Shown here: piece after piece, positions 9,442-16,538 of the stretch | Position numbering within the stretch: position 1 is the first letter of the stretch | How the letters are laid out: each line of letters opens with the position of its first letter | Source of the DNA: Terripilifer sp031921685 | Lineage (GTDB): Bacteria > Pseudomonadota > Alphaproteobacteria > Rhizobiales > Beijerinckiaceae | Assembly (NCBI RefSeq): GCF_031921685.1 | Contig: NZ_JAPDHU010000003.1 | Location: forward strand, 186,001-250,000 | Length of the DNA: 64,000 nt | Reading direction: 5' to 3' | The notes under the pieces: model-generated | Database searches by the model: none | What the model was told of the DNA's origin: nothing | What the model saw: only the letters and a program-made list of their open reading frames with translations | Position numbers and translations under genes: made by a program

Positions 9442-9475
9442 ACTTCCCTCCTTGCTGCGCCCGCGACCGCTTCCC

Positions 9476-10264
9476 TCACGCGCCGTGGGCCGTGGCTTCC
9501 GGCCGCCAGGCCAGCAGCCGAACCTCTATCAGTGTAACGAGCCAGTCAATCAGTACAACGACGACCGAGAGCACCACCATGCCGGCAACGACGCCGGTCA
9601 TGTCAAAAGTGCTTTCCGCCTCGTGGATCAGATAGCCAAGCCCGGCGGCGGAACCGAGATATTCGCCGACCACCGCACCCACCAGCGCGAAACCCACAGA
9701 CGTGTGCAGAGACGAGAACATCCACGATAAAGCCGATGGCCAATAGACATGGCGGAACAATTGCCGCTCGTTCATGCCGAGCATGCGGGCGTTCGACAGG
9801 ATCACCGGGCTCACTTCCTTCACGCCCTGATAGACGTTGAAGAAAACGATGAAGAAGACGAGCGTCACGCCCAGCGCCACCTTCGACCAGATGTCGAGGC
9901 CGAACCACAGCATGAAGATCGGTGCCAGCACGACGCGCGGCAACGCATTCGCCATTTTCACGAAGGGATCGAGCACGGCGGCGACACGCGGCTGGCGCGC
10001 CAGCCAGAAGCCGATGACGATGCCGGCGATCGACCCGATGCCGAAGGCGAGCAGCGTTTCCAGAAGCGTGATCCACAGATGCCGCCAGATCATGCCGGTG
10101 GCGAAGAAGCGCCACACCCGCACCGCCACATCCACTGGCGTCGAGAAGAAGAAGCGCGCCTGCTTCACGTCGGAGATCAGAGGATAGGTGGTCAGCACGT
10201 GCCAGACGGCGATGATCGCGATGGCCAGACCAATCTGCCAGGCGAGAAGCGTCGTGCGTTTCAT
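9476..10264 (-). CDS. ABC transporter permease (SsuC/TauC-like)
   Basis: 262 aa with six or so membrane segments and the binding-protein-dependent permease core: a GSIAGIVIGFWLA stretch and the EAA loop NARMLGMNERQLFRHVYWPS near residue 165. It forms the membrane channel for the ATPase encoded immediately upstream. The ATG at 10264 overlaps the ATPase stop (ATGA). The family imports sulfonates, nitrate, thiamine precursors or aromatic carboxylates. Nothing in the permease narrows this down. Confidence 0.92.
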   Translation of the reverse strand: MKRTTLLAWQIGLAIAIIAVWHVLTTYPLISDVKQARFFFSTPVDVAVRVWRFFATGMIWRHLWITLLETLLAFGIGSIAGIVIGFWLARQPRVAAVLDPFVKMANALPRVVLAPIFMLWFGLDIWSKVALGVTLVFFIVFFNVYQGVKEVSPVILSNARMLGMNERQLFRHVYWPSALSWMFSSLHTSVGFALVGAVVGEYLGSAAGLGYLIHEAESTFDMTGVVAGMVVLSVVVVLIDWLVTLIEVRLLAWRPEATAHGA

Positions 10265-11115
10265 GCCGCACCTGTGGTTTTGGCCAAACCCATCGCCGCG
10301 AATTCATCGCCATAGGCGCGCATGACTTCCGCTTTCAGATCTCGCCAGATGGCGCTCTGCAAGGCGTGGAAACGCGGATCGAGGCGAATATCGACGATCT
10401 CGCGCGGGCGCGGCAGATCGATGCGATGATCGGCGATGATGCGCGAGGCCGGCCCCGCCGACATCACCACCACCCGGTCAGCGAGCGCGATCGCTTCGTC
10501 GAGATCGTGGGTGACGAACAGCACCGCCTTGCGATCGGCCTGCCACAGCGACAGCAGAAGATCGCCCATCAGGGTGCGGGTCTGCGCATCGAGCGGGCCG
10601 AACGGCTCGTCCATCAAGAGAATGGCGGGATCGCGGATCAGCATCTGCGCCAGCGCCACGCGCTTCTTCTGGCCGCCGGAGAGCTGATGCGGATAGCGCT
10701 CGGAAAAGCCTTTCAGCCCCACCCGCGCCAGCCAGGCCAGCGCCCGCTCGCGCGCCTCGGCACGGCCGACACCCGCCACTTCCAGCGCCACGGCGACATT
10801 GGCAAGCGCCGTCTTCCACGGCATCAGCGCATCGGCTTGAAACAGATAGCCCGCCGCGCGGGTGATGCCCTCGACCTTGCGCCCGCTCACCTGAGCGGAT
10901 CCAGCGCTCGGCACCAAGAGGCCGGCGGCGACATTGAGAAGGGTGGATTTGCCACAGCCCGTGGGGCCGACGATGGCAACGAATTCGCCAGGCTGAACGG
11001 TGAGATCGACATCGGCCACGGCGCGATAAAGGCTGGCGCCCGATCCGAAGGAAATGGCGACACCGGACAGGGATACCGCGGCGGCAGTTTTGTCTGCGCT
11101 CACTTGGCCTCCCAT
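10261..11115 (-). CDS. ABC transporter ATP-binding protein (SsuB/TauB-like)
   Basis: 284 aa ATPase. Walker A GPTGCGKSTL near residue 49, signature LSGGQKKRVALAQ near 144, Walker B ILLMDEPFGPLDAQTR near 165 and the switch His in FVTHDLDEA. It energises the permease at 9476. ATG at 11115 gives the longest product. A GTG at 11103, preceded by GGGAGG and a four-base spacer, may be the true start and would remove four residues. First gene of the four-gene transport operon. Confidence 0.93.
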   Translation of the reverse strand: MGGQVSADKTAAAVSLSGVAISFGSGASLYRAVADVDLTVQPGEFVAIVGPTGCGKSTLLNVAAGLLVPSAGSAQVSGRKVEGITRAAGYLFQADALMPWKTALANVAVALEVAGVGRAEARERALAWLARVGLKGFSERYPHQLSGGQKKRVALAQMLIRDPAILLMDEPFGPLDAQTRTLMGDLLLSLWQADRKAVLFVTHDLDEAIALADRVVVMSAGPASRIIADHRIDLPRPREIVDIRLDPRFHALQSAIWRDLKAEVMRAYGDEFAAMGLAKTTGAA

Positions 11116-11140
11116 CCCAATCGCACCACTTGCTCCCTAC

Positions 11141-11178
11141 CTGCCGCCGAACCCAGTTAACAGGCCCGGCGGCGGCAG
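11141..11178. repeat. Inverted repeat downstream of ilvC
   Basis: CTGCCGCCG at 11141-11149 pairs perfectly with CGGCGGCAG at 11170-11178 across a 20-base loop. It lies between the ilvC stop and the ABC operon start, both on the minus strand. No T-run follows on the minus strand, so it is only a weak terminator candidate. Confidence 0.4.
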
Positions 11179-11189
11179 AGAAGCGTACT

Positions 11190-12209
11190 TTAGTTGCGTT
11201 CCTGATCGACCAGCTTGTTCTTGGTGATCCAGGGCATCATGGCGCGCAGCTTGGCGCCGACTTCTTCGATCTGATGCGCATTGTTGCGGGCGCGGGTCGC
11301 CTTGAACGAGGTCTGGTTGACCTTGTTTTCCAGCATCCAGTCGCGGGTGAACTTGCCCGACTGAATGTCGGTGAGCACGCGCTTCATCTCGGCCTTGGTT
11401 TCGGCGGTGATGATGCGCGGGCCGGTGACATATTCACCGTATTCCGCAGTGTTCGAGATCGAGTAGTTCATGTTGGCGATGCCGCCCTCGTAAATGAGGT
11501 CGACGATCAGCTTCACTTCGTGCAGGCACTCGAAATAGGCCATTTCCGGCGCGTAGCCGGCTTCGACCAGGGTTTCGAAACCAGCGCGGATCAGCTCGAC
11601 GAGGCCACCGCAGAGCACGGCCTGTTCGCCGAACAGATCGGTCTCGCACTCTTCCTTGAAATTGGTCTCGATAATGCCGGCGCGGCCGCCGCCGATGGCA
11701 GAAGCGTAGCTGAGGCCGAGGTCATGGGCATTGCCCGAGGCATCCTGATGAATGGCGATCAGGCACGGCACGCCGCCGCCCTTCAGATATTCGCCGCGCA
11801 CCGTGTGGCCGGGGCCTTTCGGGGCGACCATCAGCACGTCGATGTCCTTGCGCGGCTCGATCAGGTTGAAGTGCACGTTCAGGCCGTGGGCGAAGAGCAG
11901 CGCGGCGCCGTTCTTCATGTTGGCGGCCAGTTCGTCGCGGTAGATGTCGGCCTGGAGTTCGTCCGGCGTCAGCATCATCACCACATCGGCCCACTTGGCG
12001 GCCGAGGCGACGTCCATGACCTTGAGGCCTTCGCCCTCGGCCTTCTTGGCCGTCGGCGAACCCTTGCGCAGGGCGACGACCACGTCCTTGACGCCGCTGT
12101 CGCGCATGTTGAGCACATGAGCATGGCCTTGCGAGCCGTAGCCGACGACGGCCACTTTCTTGCCCTTGATCAGGTTGATGTCCGCATCACGATCGTAATA
12201 AACGCGCAT
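11190..12209 (-). CDS. ilvC: Ketol-acid reductoisomerase (class I)
   Basis: 339 aa, the usual length for the short class I enzyme. It converts 2-acetolactate or 2-aceto-2-hydroxybutyrate to the dihydroxy acids of valine, leucine and isoleucine synthesis, using NADPH and Mg2+. Rossmann motif VAVVGYGSQGHAHVLN lies near residue 18. The knotted C-terminal domain contains the metal-binding DLFGEQAVLCGG and the conserved ECLHEVKLIVDLIYEGGI. The start is ATG at 12209. It is on the same strand as ilvN and ilvB but separated from them by a lysE-like gene. Confidence 0.98.
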   Translation of the reverse strand: MRVYYDRDADINLIKGKKVAVVGYGSQGHAHVLNMRDSGVKDVVVALRKGSPTAKKAEGEGLKVMDVASAAKWADVVMMLTPDELQADIYRDELAANMKNGAALLFAHGLNVHFNLIEPRKDIDVLMVAPKGPGHTVRGEYLKGGGVPCLIAIHQDASGNAHDLGLSYASAIGGGRAGIIETNFKEECETDLFGEQAVLCGGLVELIRAGFETLVEAGYAPEMAYFECLHEVKLIVDLIYEGGIANMNYSISNTAEYGEYVTGPRIITAETKAEMKRVLTDIQSGKFTRDWMLENKVNQTSFKATRARNNAHQIEEVGAKLRAMMPWITKNKLVDQERN

Positions 12210-12378
12210 TGTCAGCGTCTTCCTCGGGTTGGTGCGCGGCGGGGCCGCGCGGGATTTCTAAAGCGGGAGTACAGATTTCCGTGCCGTCCGGCCCCGTTCG
12301 GGCGCCGTTCTATGCGGCCCCGGAGCCTGCGTCAAAGGTGGTGGGGGCGACAGGCGCCCGCCGGCTGGGGTTTTGAGT

Positions 12379-12984
12379 TTAGGATCGCACCTCCAGCAGC
12401 ATCGGATAGAGCGAAGCGAGCAGCAACACCGCCATCACCACATTGAAAACGCGGGCCTTGCGCGGATCGGTCAAAAGCTGACGCAGACCGGTGCCGAACG
12501 AGGTCCAGACCAGAACCGAGACCAGGGTGGCCACGGTGGCGATGACCAAAAGCGCCCCCAGGGTGACGATGAATTCCCCCGGCCGGGTGAAGGCGGCGAC
12601 GCCGCTGATCGCCACCAGGACGCCTTTGACATTGACCCATTGGAAGGCGGCGGCCTGGAAGAAGGTGAGCGGCGACGAGCGCCCCTGCCCCTCCGAACCG
12701 CCCCGCGACGTGGCGATCTTCCAGGCAAGCCAGATCATATAGAGCGCGCCGATGATGCGCAGCGCCTGGAAGGCCAGCGGATGCTCGACCACCGTCTGGC
12801 CGAGCCCCATGCCGATCACCAAGAGCAGGAAGGCATAGCCCAGCACGACGCCGACCATATGCGGCACCGTGCGGGCGAAACCGAAGTTCACGCCCGAGGC
12901 GAGCAGCATCACGTTATTGGGTCCGGGCGTCAGCGCCCCCGCGAAGCAGAAGGCTGCCGCCGCGAGGGCGAGTTCGAAGGTCAT
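12379..12984 (-). CDS. LysE/RhtB family amino-acid exporter
   Basis: 201 aa with five to six hydrophobic helices. It has the family signature GALTPGPNNVMLLASGVNFG near residue 15 and a conserved QWVNVKGVLVAI segment. LysE-type proteins export amino acids such as lysine, homoserine or branched-chain residues. The position between ilvN and ilvC hints at a link to branched-chain amino-acid balance, but the gap to ilvN contains a palindromic repeat, so co-transcription is uncertain. Confidence 0.9.
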   Translation of the reverse strand: MTFELALAAAAFCFAGALTPGPNNVMLLASGVNFGFARTVPHMVGVVLGYAFLLLVIGMGLGQTVVEHPLAFQALRIIGALYMIWLAWKIATSRGGSEGQGRSSPLTFFQAAAFQWVNVKGVLVAISGVAAFTRPGEFIVTLGALLVIATVATLVSVLVWTSFGTGLRQLLTDPRKARVFNVVMAVLLLASLYPMLLEVRS

Positions 12985-13032
12985 ATCAACCCGCCCATGA
13001 ACCTGCCCATGTACCTTTTGTCGAACTCTTCA

Positions 13033-13173
13033 CCGTCATTGCGAGGAGCAAAGCGACGAAGCAATCCAGGAGCGCGTGGTAGAGCATCAAGAAATGCCGG
13101 CCACACAGGCCGGTTTCCTTCTATGCTTCCACACCTTTGCCCCTGGATTGCTTCGCTGCGCTCGCAATGACGG
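13033..13173. repeat. Interspersed palindromic element, subfamily A, copy 1
   Basis: 141 bp bounded by the perfect inverted ends CCGTCATTGCGA and TCGCAATGACGG. Inner arms read GAAGCAATCCAGGAG and CCCCTGGATTGCTTCG. The centre is unrelated to the other copies. It lies between ilvN and the lysE-like gene. The RNA would fold into a long hairpin on either strand. Confidence 0.9.
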
Positions 13174-13195
13174 GAAGAAACGCGATCGTCCATCA

Positions 13196-13744
13196 TCAGC
13201 CCGCCTCGGCGCCCCGCTCGATGGCGGCGACGCCCGTGCGCGCGATTTCGACCAGGCCGAGCGGCCGCATGATCTCCACGAAATCGTCGATCTTGGTCGA
13301 ATTGCCGGTCAGTTCGAAAATGAAGCTCTCGATCGTCGCGTCGACCACTTTCGCCTTGAAGGCTTCGGCGAGACGCAGCGCCTCGACCCGGTTGTCTCCC
13401 TTGCCGCGCACCTTGATCATGGCGAGTTCGCGCTCGATCGAGCGGCCGCGAAGCGTCAAGTCCGTCACCTTATGGATCGGCACGATGCGTTCGAGCTGAT
13501 GGCCGATCTGCTCGATCGCCTCGGGCGTGCCGACGGTGACGATCGTGATGCGCGACCAATGTTCGAGATGCGCCACCTCTGCAACCGTCAGGCTTTCGAT
13601 ATTGTAGCCGCGGCCGGAGAAGAGCCCCACGACCCGCGCGAGAACCCCTGGTTCATTGTCGACAAGCACCGACAAGGTCCGCCGCACGGTGTTGGACTTG
13701 CCGGTGGACGACGAATAGGGGGACAGGGAAGCCGGGACGTTCAT
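13196..13744 (-). CDS. ilvN: Acetolactate synthase small (regulatory) subunit
   Basis: 182 aa. The N-terminal ACT domain (VLVDNEPGVLARVVGLFSGR near residue 26, then GYNIESLTV) binds valine for feedback inhibition. The C-terminal domain activates the large subunit. Length and motifs match the IlvH/IlvN family. It lies 110 bases downstream of ilvB on the same strand and is almost certainly co-transcribed with it, under the leader at 15745. Confidence 0.96.
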   Translation of the reverse strand: MNVPASLSPYSSSTGKSNTVRRTLSVLVDNEPGVLARVVGLFSGRGYNIESLTVAEVAHLEHWSRITIVTVGTPEAIEQIGHQLERIVPIHKVTDLTLRGRSIERELAMIKVRGKGDNRVEALRLAEAFKAKVVDATIESFIFELTGNSTKIDDFVEIMRPLGLVEIARTGVAAIERGAEAG

Positions 13745-13854
13745 GACTTTTTTCCGTTCAAAGCTCGGGCCGTTGCGCCCATTGTGATCGCTGAAATGCC
13801 GCTTGCATGGGGTTGTTCCTCGGTTTTGCCGTGGAGCCCCCCTGCACCCGGGTT

Positions 13855-15615
13855 TTAGACCAGCATCTTGCCCTTCTCGTCGATGACCGAGCCGATATCG
13901 TCGGAGAAGTCCGGCATGATCATCTCGTTATGGGCCTTGCCCGACGGGATCATCGGCAGGCAGTTCTCTTCCTTGTCGACCAGACAGTCGAAGATCACCG
14001 GACCGGGATGGTCGATCATCTCGCGGATGGCATCGTCGAGCTTGGCCGGGTCGTCGCAGCGCATGCCCTTGGCGCCATAGGCCTCCGCCAGTTTGACGAA
14101 ATCCGGCAGCGCCGCCGAATAGCTCTCCGAATAGCGCCCGCCATGCAGCAGCTCCTGCCACTGGCGCACCATGCCCATATATTCGTTGTTGAGGATGAAG
14201 ATCTTCACCGGCAGACGATACTGCGCCGCCGTCGACATTTCCTGCATGTTCATCAGGATCGAGGCTTCGCCCGCGATGTCGATGACCAGAGCCTTCGGAT
14301 GCGCCATCTGCACGCCGAGCGCCGCCGGCAGGCCATAGCCCATGGTGCCCAGACCGCCAGACGTCATCCAGCGGTTCGGCTCCTCGAAGTGGAAGTGCTG
14401 CGCCGCCCACATCTGATGCTGGCCGACCTCGGTGGTGATATAGGTGTCGCGATCCTTGGTCAGCTCATAGAGACGCTGGACGGCGAGCTGCGGCTTGATC
14501 GTCGTCTTCGACGTGCGGAAAGCCAAGGACTTGCGCGCCCGCCAGATGTCGATCTGCTTCCACCATTCAGCCAGCGCCGCCGCATCGCTCTTCAGCTTGC
14601 GCGCCTTCCACAGGCCGATGGCCTGTTCCAGCACATGGGCGCAATCGCCGATGATGCCGATATCGACCTTGACGTTCTTGTTGATCGACGAAGCATCGAT
14701 ATCGATATGCACCTTCTTGGCGCCCGGCGCGAAGGCATCGAGCCGGCCGGTGATGCGGTCGTCGAAGCGCGCGCCGACGCAGATCATCAGGTCGCAATCG
14801 TGCATCGTGTTGTTGGCTTCGAACGTGCCGTGCATGCCGAGCATGCCGAGCCAGTTCTTGCCCGAGGCCGGATAGGCGCCGAGTCCCATCAAAGTGGAGG
14901 TGATGGGGAAATTGGTCAGCTCGACGAATTCGCGCAGCAGGTCCGACGCCTTCGGCCCGGCATTGATGACGCCGCCGCCGGTGTAAAACACCGGCCGCTT
15001 GGCCTTGGCCATCATCTCGACCATGGCCTCGATCTTGGCCTCGTCGCCCTTCAGACGCGGACGATAGGTCTTGTGCTCGATGTTCTGCAGGAATTCATAG
15101 GCGCCGGTGGCGAACTGCACGTCCTTCGGCAGATCGACGACGACCGGCCCCGGCCGGCCCGAGCGGGCAACATGGAAGGCCTCGTGCAGGATGCGCGGCA
15201 GGTCCTCGATCGAGCGCACCAGATAGTTATGCTTGGTGCAATGGCGGGTGATGCCGACCGTATCGGCCTCCTGGAAGGCGTCCGAACCGATCAGATGGGT
15301 CGGCACCTGGCCGGTGAGGCAGACCAGGGGAATGGAATCCATCAAGGCGTCGGTGAGGCCGGTGACCGCATTGGTGGCGCCGGGGCCGGAGGTGACGAGC
15401 AGCACGCCGACCTTGCCGGTGGAGCGCGCATAGCCCTCGGCCGCATGGGCCGCGCCCTGCTCATGGCGCACCAGCACGTGCTTGACGAAGTTCTGGTGGA
15501 ACATGGCGTCGTAGATCGGAAGGACAGCGCCGCCAGGGTATCCAAACACCGTATCGACCCCCTGATCCTTCAGGGCTTCGATCACCATCTCCGCGCCGGT
15601 CATCTGCTTGCTCAT
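13855..15615 (-). CDS. ilvB: Acetolactate synthase large subunit, thiamine diphosphate dependent
   Basis: 586 aa. It joins pyruvate with pyruvate or 2-oxobutyrate, the first step of branched-chain amino-acid synthesis. The catalytic Glu is in LVRHEQGAAHAAEGYAR near residue 50, with FAD-binding regions in the middle and the ThDP region near residue 440. That motif reads AGEASILMN, with Glu where Asp is usual in GDG/GDA. ATG at 15615 follows TTGGAGCGTATC, a GGAG seven bases upstream; a TTG in frame at 15627 is less likely. Expression is controlled by the attenuator directly upstream. Confidence 0.97.
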   Translation of the reverse strand: MSKQMTGAEMVIEALKDQGVDTVFGYPGGAVLPIYDAMFHQNFVKHVLVRHEQGAAHAAEGYARSTGKVGVLLVTSGPGATNAVTGLTDALMDSIPLVCLTGQVPTHLIGSDAFQEADTVGITRHCTKHNYLVRSIEDLPRILHEAFHVARSGRPGPVVVDLPKDVQFATGAYEFLQNIEHKTYRPRLKGDEAKIEAMVEMMAKAKRPVFYTGGGVINAGPKASDLLREFVELTNFPITSTLMGLGAYPASGKNWLGMLGMHGTFEANNTMHDCDLMICVGARFDDRITGRLDAFAPGAKKVHIDIDASSINKNVKVDIGIIGDCAHVLEQAIGLWKARKLKSDAAALAEWWKQIDIWRARKSLAFRTSKTTIKPQLAVQRLYELTKDRDTYITTEVGQHQMWAAQHFHFEEPNRWMTSGGLGTMGYGLPAALGVQMAHPKALVIDIAGEASILMNMQEMSTAAQYRLPVKIFILNNEYMGMVRQWQELLHGGRYSESYSAALPDFVKLAEAYGAKGMRCDDPAKLDDAIREMIDHPGPVIFDCLVDKEENCLPMIPSGKAHNEMIMPDFSDDIGSVIDEKGKMLV

Positions 15616-15684
15616 GATACGCTCCAACGGCTTAATTCTGTTCGTTCTTTGCGGTTTTCTTCGTGGTTTTTAGGAATTTAGGCA

Positions 15685-15711
15685 ACAAAAAAGGCCCTCT
15701 GAGGGGGCCTT
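15685..15711 (-). terminator. ilvB attenuator terminator
   Basis: Read on the minus strand, AAGGCCCCCTCAGAGGGCCTT folds into a GC-rich hairpin and is followed by TTTTTTG. It sits between the leader peptide stop (15745) and the ilvB start (15615). This is the terminator half of a transcription attenuator. Confidence 0.85.
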
Positions 15712-15810
15712 CGGGATCAGCGCCTATGGAGGGAGTGCCGGGGGTTACCCCCGTCCCTGCTGCGGCGCTGACGATACTACAATAAGCTTACGGGCCACGT
15801 GGGGCACTCC
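15712..15810 (-). promoter_or_regulatory. ilvB leader RNA with alternative hairpins
   Basis: Two perfect 8-base inverted pairs lie in the leader: 15717-15724 with 15764-15771 (TCAGCGCC/GGCGCTGA) and 15732-15739 with 15803-15810 (GGAGTGCC/GGCACTCC). A CGGGGGTTACCCCCG hairpin is at about 15739-15753, around the leader stop codon. The 15803-15810 arm contains the leader-peptide ribosome site. Stalling at the Leu-Ile-Val-Val codons would choose between these pairings and the terminator. This is inferred from the layout. Confidence 0.7.
15745..15798 (-). CDS. ilvB leader peptide (attenuator)
   Basis: 17 codons from GTG at 15798 to TAA at 15747-15745, encoding MARKLIVVSSAPQQGRG if GTG is read as Met. 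The consecutive Leu-Ile-Val-Val codons (CTT ATT GTA GTA) are exactly the three regulatory amino acids of the pathway. A GGAG ribosome site lies eight bases before the GTG. The frame is followed by a terminator hairpin and then ilvB, the organisation of classical ilv attenuators. I am confident of the peptide and less so of the exact RNA folds. Confidence 0.85.
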   Translation of the reverse strand: MARKLIVVSSAPQQGRG

Positions 15811-15824
15811 GGTTGTGGGGCGTG

Positions 15825-15853
15825 TTTGTAGAGGAAGGAAGGAGGGAGGTCAA
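15825..15853 (-). promoter_or_regulatory. ilvB promoter
   Basis: On the minus strand TTGACC (15853-15848) and TACAAA (15830-15825) are separated by exactly 17 bases. Transcription would start near 15818, just before the leader ribosome site. The -35 lies only about 20 bases beyond the stop codon of the islet gene at 15873. Confidence 0.65.
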
Positions 15854-15872
15854 GGAGGGGGAGAGGCTTTGC

Positions 15873-16538
15873 CTAAAGAGCCCTCAAACGTTCTTCGCCT
15901 CGAATAACAAATCCATCTAGGAGAAACCGCTCGACGTCGGGCACCACGTTATCGACGCAAAGCTCAACAACTCGCTCTCCCCTAGGCCTCCGGCGCCGCC
16001 ATAACGCATAGTCATAATCCGGAATTCTCTTGAAGGCTTCAAAATCACGGGGATGCGGAAAGGGCTTTGTACATCCGCTATTAATTGCGCACAGCCATAT
16101 CTTTTCAAAGAATGCGTCGATGAACTTGCGAGTGTCTAATACTAGTACCTCGTGTTCGGAGGTGCGATACGCTTTAGCATTCGTCAAGCGTAGAAGTCTT
16201 TCCTTTGACATCCAAAAGAAGACCATCTTATTCAATCGCAAATACCAATCTGCAGGGGTGATATCGGCCGGCAGTGCGCGGCGCAGACCAGCATCGCTCA
16301 TCGGGATTTGATCGCGAATTCGCGCCAGTCCCGCATCCTCATCCGATATCTCAACAATAGCAGGTCGATGCATTTTTGAGATTTGAATTTTGGACTGACC
16401 ATCGATTTTAAACAGATCTAGGAGCGCGCAAGTACTCATCAAGCCGTGACGTTTGATTCCGTCCCAGGCACCACGTTCTGCCATATGGTATATTTGCGGG
16501 CAGTCTGAAATGAGTTCGGCTAGTTCAGCAGACGTCAC
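15873..16538 (-). CDS. DUF7002-like protein, putative ADP-ribosyltransferase fold
   Basis: 221 aa, GTG start at 16538 with an excellent AGGAGGAACTG ribosome site; the start overlaps the upstream stop. Near residue 17 it has YHMAERGAWDGIKRHGLMST, like the first NAD-binding segment of DarT-type ADP-ribosyltransferases (HxT..N...I...G). The middle has MVFFWMSKERLLRL, and a late Glu occurs in ERVVELCVDNVVPDV near residue 188, resembling the DarT catalytic-Glu strand. I recognise the pattern as DUF7002 from memory; the ART assignment is an inference. It is the last gene of the three-gene low-GC operon with a macro-domain protein. It may be a toxin or effector. Confidence 0.6.
   Translation of the reverse strand: MTSAELAELISDCPQIYHMAERGAWDGIKRHGLMSTCALLDLFKIDGQSKIQISKMHRPAIVEISDEDAGLARIRDQIPMSDAGLRRALPADITPADWYLRLNKMVFFWMSKERLLRLTNAKAYRTSEHEVLVLDTRKFIDAFFEKIWLCAINSGCTKPFPHPRDFEAFKRIPDYDYALWRRRRPRGERVVELCVDNVVPDVERFLLDGFVIRGEERLRAL

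Noticed and set aside
11141..11178. Intrinsic terminator for ilvC
   Set aside because: The stem is perfect but no T-run follows on the minus strand, so it is listed only as an inverted repeat.
13807..15681. A 624-residue open frame on the plus strand opposite ilvB
   Set aside because: It mirrors the ilvB codons, is His/Arg-rich, has no family motif and no ribosome site. It is an antisense shadow common in GC-rich genes. The same applies to long frames opposite ilvC, degP, serB and the amidohydrolase.
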